Origin: Leifsonia sp. NPDC080035
GTDB taxonomy: Bacteria; Actinomycetota; Actinomycetes; Actinomycetales; Microbacteriaceae
Assembly: GCF_040050925.1 (NCBI RefSeq)
Contig: NZ_CP157390.1
Location: forward strand, 2,356,001 to 2,420,000
Direction: 5' to 3'
Length of the DNA: 64,000 nucleotides
Part shown: piece by piece, positions 8,411-16,570 of the stretch
Layout of the letters: every line of letters begins with the position of its first letter
Numbering within the stretch: position 1 is the first letter of the stretch
Program-made: the position numbers and the translations under genes
Notes under the pieces: generated by a model
Database searches by the model: none
Seen by the model: the letters and a program-made list of their open reading frames with translations, nothing else
Told to the model about the DNA's origin: nothing

Positions 8411-9697
8411 GTGGCTTTGATCGTGCAGAAATTCGGCGGCTCGTCCGTCGCGGACGCTGAGAGCATCAAGCGTGTCGCTAAGCGGATCGTCGAGACCCGC
8501 AAGGCCGGCAACGAGGTCGTCGTGGCCGTCTCGGCCATGGGCGACACCACCGATGAGCTGATCGATCTCGCGCACGAGGTCACCCCGATCCCCGCCCCGC
8601 GCGAGCTGGACATGCTGCTGACGGCGGGGGAGCGGATCTCGATGGCGCTGCTCGCCATGGCGATCAAGAGCATGGGCTACGACGCCCGCTCGTTCACCGG
8701 CAGCCAGGCCGGCATGATCACGGACGCGGTGCACGGCTCCGCGCGCATCGTCGACGTCACGCCTGGCCGGCTGAAGGATGCGCTGGAAGAGGGCGCCATC
8801 GCGATCGTCGCCGGCTTCCAGGGCTTCAGCCGCGAGTCCCGCGACATCACGACGCTCGGACGTGGCGGCTCCGACACCACCGCCGTCGCCCTCGCCGCGG
8901 CGCTCGGTGCCGAGGTCTGCGAGATCTACACCGACGTGGACGGCGTCTTCACCTCCGACCCCCGGCAGGTCCCGCTCGCGCGCAAGATCGACAGGATCAC
9001 CAGCGAGGAGATGCTGGAGCTGGCCGCCGCCGGCGCGAAGGTCCTGCACATCCGTGCGGTGGAGTACGCCCGCCGCCACAATGTGACCCTGCACGTGCGC
9101 TCCTCGTTCTCGAACAGGGAGGGCACGTACGTCCTCAACGAAGCAGCCGCGGCGAAGGCCGCGAAGAAGGATGGAAACGTGGAAGAGCCCATCATCTCCG
9201 GAGTGGCCACCGACCTGAGCGAGGCCAAGATCACGGTCGTCGGCGTGCCCGACGTGCCGGGCAAGGCCGCGCAGATCTTCAAGATCGTCGCGAAGGCGAA
9301 CGCCAACGTCGACATGATCGTGCAGAACGTGTCGGCGGCGGCGACCAGTCTCACCGACATCTCGTTCACGCTGCCGAAGTCGGAGGGACAGCGCGTGCTC
9401 ACCGCCCTGACCGCCGAGCGCGACGAGGTCGGCTATGACTCCCTGCAGTACGACGACCAGATCGGCAAGCTCGCCCTGGTGGGCGCCGGGATGCGCACCA
9501 ACACCGGCGTCTCGGCCAAGCTCTTCGAGGCGCTGTTCGACGCCGGCATCAACATCGAGATGATCTCTACCAGCGAGATCCGCATCTCCGTGGTCACTCG
9601 CGCCGACACCGTGGCCGAGGCGGCCCGCGTCGTCCACACCGCGTTCGGCCTGGATGGCGACGAGAAGGCCGTCGTCTACGCCGGAACCGGCCGATAG
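8411..9697 (+). CDS. lysC: aspartate kinase (alpha subunit; internal beta start)
   Basis: The 428-residue enzyme phosphorylates L-aspartate, the first step to lysine, threonine, methionine and diaminopimelate. The kinase domain has IVQKFGGSSVAD at the N-terminus, GRGGSDTTA at ~158 and YTDVDGVFTSDPR. Two ACT domains (~270-425) bind feedback inhibitors. The internal GTG at 9179 aligns with the separate beta-subunit start known in Corynebacterium glutamicum, where the beta polypeptide also begins MEE. asd follows 60 nt downstream, the classic ask-asd operon. Confidence 0.96.
   Translation: MALIVQKFGGSSVADAESIKRVAKRIVETRKAGNEVVVAVSAMGDTTDELIDLAHEVTPIPAPRELDMLLTAGERISMALLAMAIKSMGYDARSFTGSQAGMITDAVHGSARIVDVTPGRLKDALEEGAIAIVAGFQGFSRESRDITTLGRGGSDTTAVALAAALGAEVCEIYTDVDGVFTSDPRQVPLARKIDRITSEEMLELAAAGAKVLHIRAVEYARRHNVTLHVRSSFSNREGTYVLNEAAAAKAAKKDGNVEEPIISGVATDLSEAKITVVGVPDVPGKAAQIFKIVAKANANVDMIVQNVSAAATSLTDISFTLPKSEGQRVLTALTAERDEVGYDSLQYDDQIGKLALVGAGMRTNTGVSAKLFEALFDAGINIEMISTSEIRISVVTRADTVAEAARVVHTAFGLDGDEKAVVYAGTGR
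9179..9697 (+). other. probable internally initiated aspartokinase beta subunit
   Basis: A GTG at 9179 (codon 257 of lysC) is preceded by the purine-rich AAGAAGGATGG and starts VEEPIISGVATDLSEAK. The same point is the beta-subunit start in the alpha2beta2 aspartokinases of corynebacteria. The product would be 172 residues holding only the two regulatory ACT domains. The alignment is from memory and translation from this codon is inferred. Confidence 0.55.
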
Positions 9698-9757
9698 GGA
9701 ATTCGGGCCGACCGCCCACCGTTCGACTTCACAAAACACCGACCCGAAGGGGCCAAA

Positions 9758-10828
9758 ATGAGCGAGACCACCGGACTGAACATCGCCGTCGTCGGCGCGA
9801 CCGGACAGGTGGGGAGCGTGATGCGCCGCCTGCTGGAGGAGCGCGACTTCCCGGTGAAGAGCATCCGCTTCTTCGCGTCGTCCCGCTCGGCCGGCACCAC
9901 GCTGCCGTTCCGCGGCGAGGACATCGTGGTCGAGGACGTCGCCAGCGCCGACGTCTCGGGCATCGACATCGCCCTGTTCTCGGCGGGCGCGACCGGCTCC
10001 AAGGCCGAGGCCCCCCGGTTCGCCGAGGCCGGCGCCATCGTCATCGACAACTCGAGCGGCTGGCGGATGGACCCGGACGTCCCGCTCGTCGTCTCCGAGG
10101 TGAACCCCGAGGCCATCGCCGATGCGCGCAAGGGCATCATCGCCAACCCGAACTGCACCACGATGGCGGCCATGCCCGTGCTCAAGGTCCTGAACGACGA
10201 GGCAGGCCTGCAGCGCCTCATCGTCAGCACCTACCAGGCGGTCTCCGGCTCCGGCCTCGCCGGCGCCGAGGAGCTCGCCGGCCAGGTGCGCACGGCCGTC
10301 GCCGACGACAACCTGCTCCAGCTCGTGCACGACGGCTCGGCCGTCGCCATGCCCGACCCGGTCAAGTACGTGCGTCCCATCGCGTTCGACGTCATCCCGC
10401 TCGCCGGGTCGGTCGTCGAGGATGGCGCGAACGAGACGGACGAAGAGAAGAAGCTCCGCAACGAGAGCCGCAAGATCCTCGGTCTGCCCGACCTGCTGGT
10501 CAGCGGCACCTGCGTGCGCGTCCCCGTCTTCACCGGCCACTCGCTCTCGATCAACGCGGAGTTCGCCGAGCCGATCAGCCCCGAGCGCGCCACCGAGCTG
10601 CTCGCGGACGCCCCGGGCGTCCGGCTGACCGACGTCCCGACCCCGCTGGAGGCGGCGGGCCAGGACCCGAGCTTCGTCGGCCGCATCCGTGCGGACGAGG
10701 GCGCCCCGGCGGGCCGCGGTCTCGCGCTGTTCATCAGCAACGACAACCTGCGCAAGGGCGCGGCATTGAACGCGGTGCAGATCGCCGAGCTCGTCGCGAA
10801 GCGCCTGAGCAGCCGCGTCGAGGCCTGA
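9758..10828 (+). CDS. asd: aspartate-semialdehyde dehydrogenase
   Basis: The 356-residue NADPH enzyme reduces aspartyl phosphate to aspartate semialdehyde. The N-terminus has the Rossmann motif VVGATGQVG, and the active-site cysteine lies in NPNCTTMAAMPVL. Length is normal for the family. GAAGGGG before the ATG is a good ribosome-binding site. The gene follows lysC and ends 15 nt before the stop of the convergent MerR-type gene. Confidence 0.96.
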   Translation: MSETTGLNIAVVGATGQVGSVMRRLLEERDFPVKSIRFFASSRSAGTTLPFRGEDIVVEDVASADVSGIDIALFSAGATGSKAEAPRFAEAGAIVIDNSSGWRMDPDVPLVVSEVNPEAIADARKGIIANPNCTTMAAMPVLKVLNDEAGLQRLIVSTYQAVSGSGLAGAEELAGQVRTAVADDNLLQLVHDGSAVAMPDPVKYVRPIAFDVIPLAGSVVEDGANETDEEKKLRNESRKILGLPDLLVSGTCVRVPVFTGHSLSINAEFAEPISPERATELLADAPGVRLTDVPTPLEAAGQDPSFVGRIRADEGAPAGRGLALFISNDNLRKGAALNAVQIAELVAKRLSSRVEA

Positions 10829-10843
10829 GGTCGACGCGGCGCT

Positions 10844-11476
10844 CTAGGCGTCGGGTTCGAGCAGTCGCGCCGCGATGTCCTGGTGCGCCAGGCGCCGCAG
10901 CGCGGCGATGACCGGTTCGTATAGCGCGGTGCCGAGCACCGCATAGCCGAGCTGCTCCGCTCTGCCGTCCGCGGGCATCTTGGCGAGGTCGTACTCGGCC
11001 ATCGCGCGGATGTGCCGGCCGTAGGTCTGCAGGCGGTCGGCCGTCATCGGGATGCCCGCCGCCTCGACACCGGCGAGCGCACGCTCGAGCTGGGCGACCG
11101 CCGCGAACCGGGGATCGTAGACCTGGCCGAGCGCCTCGAGTGCGGCACGGGCGCGCGGATACTCTGCTCCGTCGGTCGGCGTCTGCCGGCTGTCGTCCGG
11201 ATAGGGCGGCAGGGCGGCGACGGCACCGCCGAGCGCCTCGAACAGCGATCGCGTCGGTGAGTCGATCAGACCGAGGATCGTCTTCACGCGTTGCAGAGGG
11301 AGGCCGGCCGCGTCGGTGAGTGCGCGGATGAGCGCGAGCCGGCGCACATGCTCCTCGCCGTAGTCTGCCCGCGTCGCGCTGACGCTCTCGCCGGGCGGCA
11401 GCATCCCCTCGCGCAGGTAGTACTTGACCGTGGGCAGCGGCACGCCGCCGCGTTCGGCCAGCTCGGAGATCCGCAC
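10844..11476 (-). CDS. MerR-family transcriptional regulator
   Basis: The 210-residue protein begins VRISELAERGGVPLPTVKYYLREGMLPPG, a MerR winged helix-turn-helix. Residues ~75-210 form a longer helical effector region with no cysteine cluster, so a metal sensor is unlikely. The GTG start was chosen because GGAGG lies 5 nt upstream and the helix-turn-helix begins immediately; extension upstream would run through the operators. It is divergent from a small membrane protein, and two related palindromes lie between them. I infer that it controls itself and that neighbour. The ligand is unknown. Confidence 0.88.
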   Translation of the reverse strand: MRISELAERGGVPLPTVKYYLREGMLPPGESVSATRADYGEEHVRRLALIRALTDAAGLPLQRVKTILGLIDSPTRSLFEALGGAVAALPPYPDDSRQTPTDGAEYPRARAALEALGQVYDPRFAAVAQLERALAGVEAAGIPMTADRLQTYGRHIRAMAEYDLAKMPADGRAEQLGYAVLGTALYEPVIAALRRLAHQDIAARLLEPDA

Positions 11477-11498
11477 CCGTTCCTCCCGTCGCGATCGC

Positions 11499-11527
11499 TT
11501 GACTTGGATAGTATCACTATCTAATCT
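11499..11527 (+). promoter_or_regulatory. promoter of the small membrane protein gene
   Basis: TTGACT (11499-11504) and TAATCT (11522-11527) are separated by 17 nt, a reasonable housekeeping promoter reading right. The spacer is filled by the first MerR-type palindrome, the position at which MerR proteins usually bind. The start of transcription would fall inside the second palindrome. Confidence 0.55.
11504..11524. promoter_or_regulatory. palindromic operator 1 of the MerR-type regulator
   Basis: The 21-bp site has arms TTGGATAGT and ACTATCTAA around ATC, with one mismatch in the dyad. It shares its left arm exactly with operator 2, whose centre is 24 bp away. It lies in the -35/-10 spacer of the rightward promoter. 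Confidence 0.65.
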
Positions 11528-11548
11528 TTGGATAGTTCGACTATCCAA
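11528..11548. promoter_or_regulatory. palindromic operator 2 of the MerR-type regulator
   Basis: The 21-bp site is a perfect dyad with arms TTGGATAGT and ACTATCCAA around TCG. It abuts the AAGGAGG ribosome-binding site of the membrane protein gene. Binding here would block the rightward transcript start and lies about 50 bp from the regulator start. Confidence 0.65.
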
Positions 11549-11557
11549 GGAGGAACC

Positions 11558-11977
11558 ATGCTGCTCCAACCGGCCAGCGCGATCACCGCCGGCGCCGTCC
11601 TGCTCACGGTCATCGGCATCGCCTACGGCGGCACCTTCATGCTCCGGGTAGTGACGGGAAAACAGGGCGCGAACGCGTTGCAGAAGAGCTTCTTCCGTGC
11701 CGGGCACGCGCATGCCGGCGTGCTCGTCATCCTCGGACTCGTGGTGCTCGTGCTGATGGACGCCGCGCGCATCACGGGCTGGGCCCACGCCTCGGCCATC
11801 GGTGTGCTCGCGACGGCCATCCTCATCCCCGCCGGCTTCTTCTTCTCGGCGATCGGCCGCGATCCGCAGAAGCCCAACCGCGCGATCGCGCTGGTCTGGG
11901 CGGGATTCGCCGTGCTGCTCGCGAGCATGATCGTCGCGGGCGTGGCCCTGATCGTCGCCGGCGCCTCCGCACTGTGA
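11558..11977 (+). CDS. small integral membrane protein of unknown function
   Basis: The 139-residue protein has four hydrophobic stretches (~8-30, 44-64, 72-92 and 110-135) and little outside the membrane. A short loop with RDPQKPNR separates the last two. I do not recognise a named family. The ATG follows AAGGAGG at ideal spacing, and the start is upstream-limited by operator 2. Divergence from a MerR-type gene across shared operators suggests it is the regulated effector, perhaps in transport or stress response, but nothing in the sequence shows a substrate. Confidence 0.8.
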   Translation: MLLQPASAITAGAVLLTVIGIAYGGTFMLRVVTGKQGANALQKSFFRAGHAHAGVLVILGLVVLVLMDAARITGWAHASAIGVLATAILIPAGFFFSAIGRDPQKPNRAIALVWAGFAVLLASMIVAGVALIVAGASAL

Positions 11978-11982
11978 AGGGT

Positions 11983-12000
11983 TGTCTCGACGTCGAGACA
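11983..12000. promoter_or_regulatory. perfect 18-bp palindrome TGTCTCGACGTCGAGACA
   Basis: The palindrome sits 5 nt after the membrane protein stop and 52 nt before mqo. It is followed by GTTTTC, so it could fold as a short terminator (7-bp stem, ACGT loop). It could equally be an operator for mqo, since it lies just upstream of the likely -35 region. I cannot separate the two from sequence. Confidence 0.55.
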
Positions 12001-12039
12001 GTTTTCGCCGCGGGAGAAGGGCCGACCGGCGTGGCACCG

Positions 12040-12045
12040 TAGGAT
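12040..12045 (+). promoter_or_regulatory. -10 hexamer TAGGAT of mqo (leaderless)
   Basis: TAGGAT ends 6 nt before the mqo GTG, giving a probable leaderless transcript. There is no ribosome-binding site next to the GTG. Confidence 0.5.
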
Positions 12046-12051
12046 TGACGG

Positions 12052-13527
12052 GTGAGCAATTCTCCCATCGACGTCGTCCTGATCGGCGGCGGCATCATGA
12101 GCGCGACGCTGGGGGCCCTGATCCAGCGCGTGCAGCCCGACTGGAGCATCCGCATCTACGAGTCCCTCGGCGAGGTCGCCCAGGAGAGCTCGAACCCGTG
12201 GAACAACGCCGGAACCGGTCATGCCGCCCTCTGCGAGCTGAACTACATGCCCGAGGCGCCGGACGGGTCGGTGGACCCGGCCAAGGCGATCAGCATCAAC
12301 GAGCAGTTCCAGCTGAGCCGCCAGTTCTGGGCGAGCCTGGTCGCCGCCGGCGACCTCCCGGCGCCGAACACCTTCATCAACTCGACGCCGCACATGACGT
12401 TCGTGCGCGGCCGGGACAACGTCCGCTACCTGCGCCGCCGCTACGAGGCGCTCAAGGACCAGCCGCTGTTCGCCGGGATGGAGTACTCCGAGGACCCGGC
12501 CACGATCGGCGAGTGGACGCCGCTGCTCACCAAGAAGCGCAACGCCAAGCAGCGCATCGCCGCGACCCGCCAACTGGAGGGGACGGACGTGGACTTCGGC
12601 GCGCTCACCCGCGCACTGGTCGACAACCTCGTCGCGAACGGCGCGGAGCTCGCGCTGAACCACCGCGTCCGCAGCATCAAGCGCACGAAGGACGGCCTCT
12701 GGCGCATCAAGGTCCGGCACGAGGTCGGCCACACCCCGCATGAGGCGGTGGCGCGGTTCGTGTTCGTCGGTGCAGGCGGCGGCGCGCTGCACCTGCTGCA
12801 GAAGTCGGGCATCCCCGAGATCAAGGGCTTCGGCGGCTTCCCGATCTCCGGCCAGTTCCTGCGCACGCAGAACCCGAAGATCGTCGCCCAGCACCAGGCC
12901 AAGGTGTACGGCAAGGCCGCGGTCGGCGCTCCGCCGATGTCGGTCCCGCACCTCGACACCCGCGTCGTGGACGGTGAGACGTCCCTGCTGTTCGGCCCGT
13001 ACGCCGGCTTCAGCCCCAAGTTCCTGAAGACCGGTACCTGGTGGGACCTCCCCGGTTCCGTCCGTGCCGGCAACATCGGCCCGATGCTCGCCGTCGCCCG
13101 CGACAACATGGACCTGATGAAGTACCTGATCGGCGAGGTGTTCGCCAGCCGCGCCACGAAGATGAAGGCGCTGCGCGAGTTCATGCCCACCGCCAAGCAG
13201 GAGGACTGGGAGCTCATCACCGCCGGCCAGCGCGTGCAGGTGATGAAGAAGGACGCCAAGAAGGGCGGCGTGCTCCAGTTCGGCACCGAGGTGGTCGCGG
13301 CGGAGGACGGCAGCATCGCCGGTCTGCTCGGCGCCTCGCCGGGCGCATCCACCGCCGTCCCGATCATGATCGACCTCCTGAAGCGCTGCTTCCCCGAGCA
13401 CTACGACGGCTGGCTGCCGACCATCACGCAGCTCATCCCGACCGTCGGGACGACGCTGAACGACCGGCCGTCGGAGGCGAAGAAGGTGCTGAAGCGCACG
13501 GCGGAGGTGCTGAACCTCACGCAGTAG
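12052..13527 (+). CDS. mqo: malate:quinone oxidoreductase
   Basis: The 491-residue membrane-associated FAD enzyme oxidises malate to oxaloacetate and passes electrons to quinone. It begins with the dinucleotide-binding motif VVLIGGGIMSATLG, followed by SSNPWNNAGTGHAALCELNY, the conserved Mqo FAD segment. Family length is matched. The GTG start agrees with a -10 hexamer 6 nt upstream. The palindrome at 11983 may govern it. Many actinobacteria use Mqo as the main malate oxidase in the TCA cycle; no NAD-linked malate dehydrogenase gene lies in this window. Confidence 0.95.
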   Translation: MSNSPIDVVLIGGGIMSATLGALIQRVQPDWSIRIYESLGEVAQESSNPWNNAGTGHAALCELNYMPEAPDGSVDPAKAISINEQFQLSRQFWASLVAAGDLPAPNTFINSTPHMTFVRGRDNVRYLRRRYEALKDQPLFAGMEYSEDPATIGEWTPLLTKKRNAKQRIAATRQLEGTDVDFGALTRALVDNLVANGAELALNHRVRSIKRTKDGLWRIKVRHEVGHTPHEAVARFVFVGAGGGALHLLQKSGIPEIKGFGGFPISGQFLRTQNPKIVAQHQAKVYGKAAVGAPPMSVPHLDTRVVDGETSLLFGPYAGFSPKFLKTGTWWDLPGSVRAGNIGPMLAVARDNMDLMKYLIGEVFASRATKMKALREFMPTAKQEDWELITAGQRVQVMKKDAKKGGVLQFGTEVVAAEDGSIAGLLGASPGASTAVPIMIDLLKRCFPEHYDGWLPTITQLIPTVGTTLNDRPSEAKKVLKRTAEVLNLTQ

Positions 13528-13531
13528 CGGC

Positions 13532-13561
13532 TGGACAACGGCGCGGTCGGCCTGTTATGGT
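13532..13561 (+). promoter_or_regulatory. candidate promoter of the ABC-F gene
   Basis: TGGACA (13532-13537) and TATGGT (13556-13561) are spaced by 18 nt just after the mqo stop. Transcription from here would give a leader of about 160 nt before the ATG. The leader holds two two-codon ORFs (ATGAAGTGA at 13572, ATGGAGTGA at 13616) and several GC-rich dyads. Confidence 0.4.
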
Positions 13562-13729
13562 CGTCAGCGCTATGAAGTGAGAACCTCCTCTCGTCCCGCG
13601 CCCGAGGCGCCGTCGATGGAGTGAGCGACCCTTCAGGTCACCGCGCGTGTGCGCTTCCGCGCCTACTCCACACGGGGATCGCCCGGCGGGAACCGGCTCC
13701 ACCAGGAGCGCCCGAAAGGCGGTTTTCCC

Positions 13730-15355
13730 ATGCCAACGCTCACACTCACTCCACTGCGCGCCGACGGCGTCTCGCACGGCTACGGCGACCGGCGCGTCCT
13801 CACCGACGTCTCGCTGACCGTCGCGCCCGGCGCGCGGACGGGTCTCATCGGCGAGAACGGGGTCGGCAAGTCCACGCTCCTGCGGGTGCTCGCCGGCGCC
13901 GAGATCCCGGATGCCGGCGTCATCAGCAGGCCGGCGCGCGTCGGCTTCCTCTGGCAGGAGGTTCGCTTCCGCCCCGAGGAGACGCTCGGGACCCTGATCG
14001 AGGACGCGCTCTCCGAGGTCCGCGACATCGAGCGCGAGCTCGAGGCGGCGGCGGCCGCGCTCGTCGGAGACGATCCGGCTGCGGCCGCTCGCTACGACGC
14101 GGCCCTGGCCGCGGCGGAACGCGCCGAGATCTGGAGCATCGACGCCCGGCGCGACGAGCTCCTCGACGGCCTCGGCGTCGGCGGCATCCCGCTGGCCCGG
14201 CGCGTCGGCGAGGTCTCCGGCGGTCAGCGCAGCCGGTTCGCGCTGGCGGCGCTGCTGCTCGGGCGACCGGACGCGCTGCTCCTCGACGAGCCGACGAACC
14301 ACCTGGACGACGCGGCAGCGGCGTTCCTGGAACGTCAGCTCGTCGGCTGGTCGGGGCCGGTGCTGTTCGCCAGTCACGACCGGGCCTTCCTGGACGCGGT
14401 CGCGACTGGTCTGCTCGACCTTGACCCCGCCCGCACGGGGACCACCGTGTTCGGAGGCGGCTACAGCGACTACCTGGAGGCGAAGGCCGCCGAGCGCGCC
14501 CGCTGGGAGAAGCAGTACTCCGACGAGCAGGAGGAGCTGAACGCGCTGGAGCACGCGGTGGACGTCACCGCGCGGTCGATCGCGTGGTCGGGCAAGGTGC
14601 GCGACAACGACAAGTTCACGAAGTCGTACAAGGGCAACACGCTCGACCGGCAGATCAGCCGCCGGATCAAGAACGCCTCCGGCCGGCTGGACGACCTGCG
14701 CGAGAACCAGGTGCGCAAGCCGCCCGCGCCGCTGTCCTTCTCCGGCATCCCCTCGGGCTTCCAGGCCCTCGGGGAGGACGCGGGCGCGCTACTGACCGCG
14801 GAGGACGTCCGGGTCCCCGGCCGGTTGGAGGTCGCCGAGTTCGCGGTCGGGCCGGACTCGCGCATCCTCGTGACCGGGTCGAACGGCGCGGGCAAGTCGA
14901 CGCTGCTCGGCGTGCTGGCAGGGCGCATCGAACCCGTCGCCGGCGCGCTGCAGCGGCGTCGCGGGCTCCGCACCGCCCTGCTGGAGCAGGACGTGCGCTT
15001 CCCGGATCCCTCGCTCTCGCCGCGCCTCGTCTACGAGGCCGCACTGGGGGAGCGGCGGGCGGAGGCGGTGCCGCTGCGTGGGCTCGGTCTGATCGCGCTG
15101 CGCGACCTGGACCGTCCGGTCGGGGCCCTTTCGGTCGGCCAGCAGCGCCGGCTCGCGCTCGCGCTGATCCTGGCGCGGCCGCCGCACCTGTTCCTGCTCG
15201 ACGAGCCGACGAACCACCTCTCCCTCACGCTCGCGACCGAGCTGGAGGAGGCGCTCGGCGGCTACCCGGGCGCCGTGGTGGTCGCCAGCCACGACCGCTG
15301 GCTGCGCTCCCGGTGGACGGGCGCCGAGGTCGCGCTGACCCCCGTGGGGTCGTAA
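13730..15355 (+). CDS. ABC-F family ATPase (possible ribosome-protection protein)
   Basis: The 541-residue soluble protein has two ABC domains and no membrane segment. Walker A motifs are GENGVGKST and GSNGAGKST; signatures are VSGGQRSR and a variant LSVGQQRR; both Walker B segments run into DEPTNHL. The interdomain linker (~250-330) is charged and helical (WSGKVRDNDKFTKSYKG), the part that reaches the peptidyl-transferase centre in ABC-F proteins. Length and linker resemble the antibiotic-resistance branch, but housekeeping roles cannot be excluded. The ATG was chosen for AAAGGCGG 7 nt upstream; an in-frame GTG at 13649 lacks support. The long leader suggests attenuation control. Confidence 0.85.
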   Translation: MPTLTLTPLRADGVSHGYGDRRVLTDVSLTVAPGARTGLIGENGVGKSTLLRVLAGAEIPDAGVISRPARVGFLWQEVRFRPEETLGTLIEDALSEVRDIERELEAAAAALVGDDPAAAARYDAALAAAERAEIWSIDARRDELLDGLGVGGIPLARRVGEVSGGQRSRFALAALLLGRPDALLLDEPTNHLDDAAAAFLERQLVGWSGPVLFASHDRAFLDAVATGLLDLDPARTGTTVFGGGYSDYLEAKAAERARWEKQYSDEQEELNALEHAVDVTARSIAWSGKVRDNDKFTKSYKGNTLDRQISRRIKNASGRLDDLRENQVRKPPAPLSFSGIPSGFQALGEDAGALLTAEDVRVPGRLEVAEFAVGPDSRILVTGSNGAGKSTLLGVLAGRIEPVAGALQRRRGLRTALLEQDVRFPDPSLSPRLVYEAALGERRAEAVPLRGLGLIALRDLDRPVGALSVGQQRRLALALILARPPHLFLLDEPTNHLSLTLATELEEALGGYPGAVVVASHDRWLRSRWTGAEVALTPVGS

Positions 15356-15370
15356 GAGTCGGCCGTCAGA

Positions 15371-15415
15371 GACGCGACACGCCGCGGCTGCACGCGCGAC
15401 GCGGCGTGTCGCGTC
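15371..15415. terminator. bidirectional hairpin between convergent genes (shared GACGCGACACGCCGC element)
   Basis: Perfect 15-bp arms GACGCGACACGCCGC (15371-15385) and their complement (15401-15415) flank a 15-nt loop. The stem extends outward by CAGAG/CTCTG with one bulge. It lies between the convergent ABC-F and radical SAM genes. The same arms recur at 26315-26373 with a different loop. Confidence 0.75.
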
Positions 15416-15450
15416 CTCTGTCGGTGCCTCCGCGGGTGCCGCAGGTCCGC

Positions 15451-16563
15451 TCAGAACAGGGTCGGCTGCACCCCGAGCGTGACGAGGGCCGCGGCGTCGG
15501 GGACCTCGGCGTCCGCGGCCGCCTGGGCGATGGTGCGGCGCTCGCCATCGGTGTCGCGCAGCATCCCGAGCGCCGAGGAGCGGACGCCGCCGGTGAGCGG
15601 GTCTTCCTGGCCGCGTTCGAGGCCGTGCGCGCGGATGAGCGGCTTGATGCGAGCCGCGAGCCAGCTGCGGTACTCCTTCGGCGCGTAGGTGCCGCGGCCG
15701 TACATGCTGCGGTACTTCGGCAGCAGCTCCGGATGCTCGCGCCCGAGCCACAGGTAGTACCACTCCTTGACACCGGGCTTCAGGTGCAGGGCCGTGTAGA
15801 GCACGCTGGTGGCACCGGCCGCCTTGGCCTGGCGCAGGGCGTCGTCGAGGTGGGCGCGGGTGTCGGTGAGGTAGGGGAGGATCGGCATCAGGAACACCGC
15901 GCAGTCGAGACCGTGCTCGCGCACCGCCGTCACCGTCGCCAGGCGCGCCTTGGTGCTCGGCGTGCCCGGTTCGACGGTCTGCTGGAGCTCATCGTCGTAG
16001 ACCGCGATCGACATGGCGAGGTCCACCGGGACGTACCGAGCGGCGTCGGCCAGTCGGTCGAGGTCGCGGCGGAGCAGCGAGCCCTTGGTCAGGATGCTGA
16101 ACGGCGTGCCCGATTCCGCGAGTGCGTCGATGATCCCCGGCATCAGGGCGTACCGGCCCTCCGCGCGCTGATAGGGGTCGGTGTTGGTGCCGAGCGCGAC
16201 CGGGTGATGGCCCCAGCTCGGCTTGGCCAGTTCGCGACGCAGCACCTCGGCGACGTTGACCTTGACGATGATCTCCTGGTCGAAGTCCGTGCCCTGGTCG
16301 AGGTCGAGGTAGCTGTGCGTCGGCCGCGCGAAGCAGTAGACGCACGCGTGGGAGCATCCACGGTACGGGTTGATCGTCCAGCCGAACGGCATCGGACCGC
16401 CTCCGCCGGGGATGCGGTTCAGTGCCGATTTCGCCAGCACCTCGTGGAAGGTGATGTTCGCGAACTCGGGCGTGCGCACCGACCGGACGAGGTTGTTCAG
16501 CCGGGCGAGCCCGGGCAGCGTGGACGGCGCCTCCGACGTCAGTTCCTGCCCGCTCCATCTCAT
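15451..16563 (-). CDS. radical SAM protein of the Rv2578c type
   Basis: The 370-residue protein has the cluster motif CSHACVYCFARPTH, a CX3CX2C that binds a [4Fe-4S] cluster and SAM. GTNTDPYQ and LMPILPYLTD are typical of the spore-photolyase-like branch that includes mycobacterial Rv2578c. The substrate is unknown. A perfect LexA box sits 7 bp upstream of the ATG, so the gene is probably induced by DNA damage, which would fit a nucleic-acid repair or modification role. The ATG MRWSGQEL is the first start downstream of that box. It is monocistronic and convergent with the ABC-F gene. Confidence 0.85.
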   Translation of the reverse strand: MRWSGQELTSEAPSTLPGLARLNNLVRSVRTPEFANITFHEVLAKSALNRIPGGGGPMPFGWTINPYRGCSHACVYCFARPTHSYLDLDQGTDFDQEIIVKVNVAEVLRRELAKPSWGHHPVALGTNTDPYQRAEGRYALMPGIIDALAESGTPFSILTKGSLLRRDLDRLADAARYVPVDLAMSIAVYDDELQQTVEPGTPSTKARLATVTAVREHGLDCAVFLMPILPYLTDTRAHLDDALRQAKAAGATSVLYTALHLKPGVKEWYYLWLGREHPELLPKYRSMYGRGTYAPKEYRSWLAARIKPLIRAHGLERGQEDPLTGGVRSSALGMLRDTDGERRTIAQAAADAEVPDAAALVTLGVQPTLF

Positions 16564-16570
16564 GGACCCA

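Noticed and set aside
3713..10540. Very long open frame on the minus strand opposite dnaX, recR, lysC and asd
   Set aside because: It is a codon-position artefact of high GC on the antisense strand; the plus-strand genes are recognised families and cover it fully.
13649..13729. Upstream GTG start of the ABC-F gene
   Set aside because: It would add 27 residues unlike any ABC-F N-terminus and lacks a ribosome-binding site; the ATG at 13730 has one.
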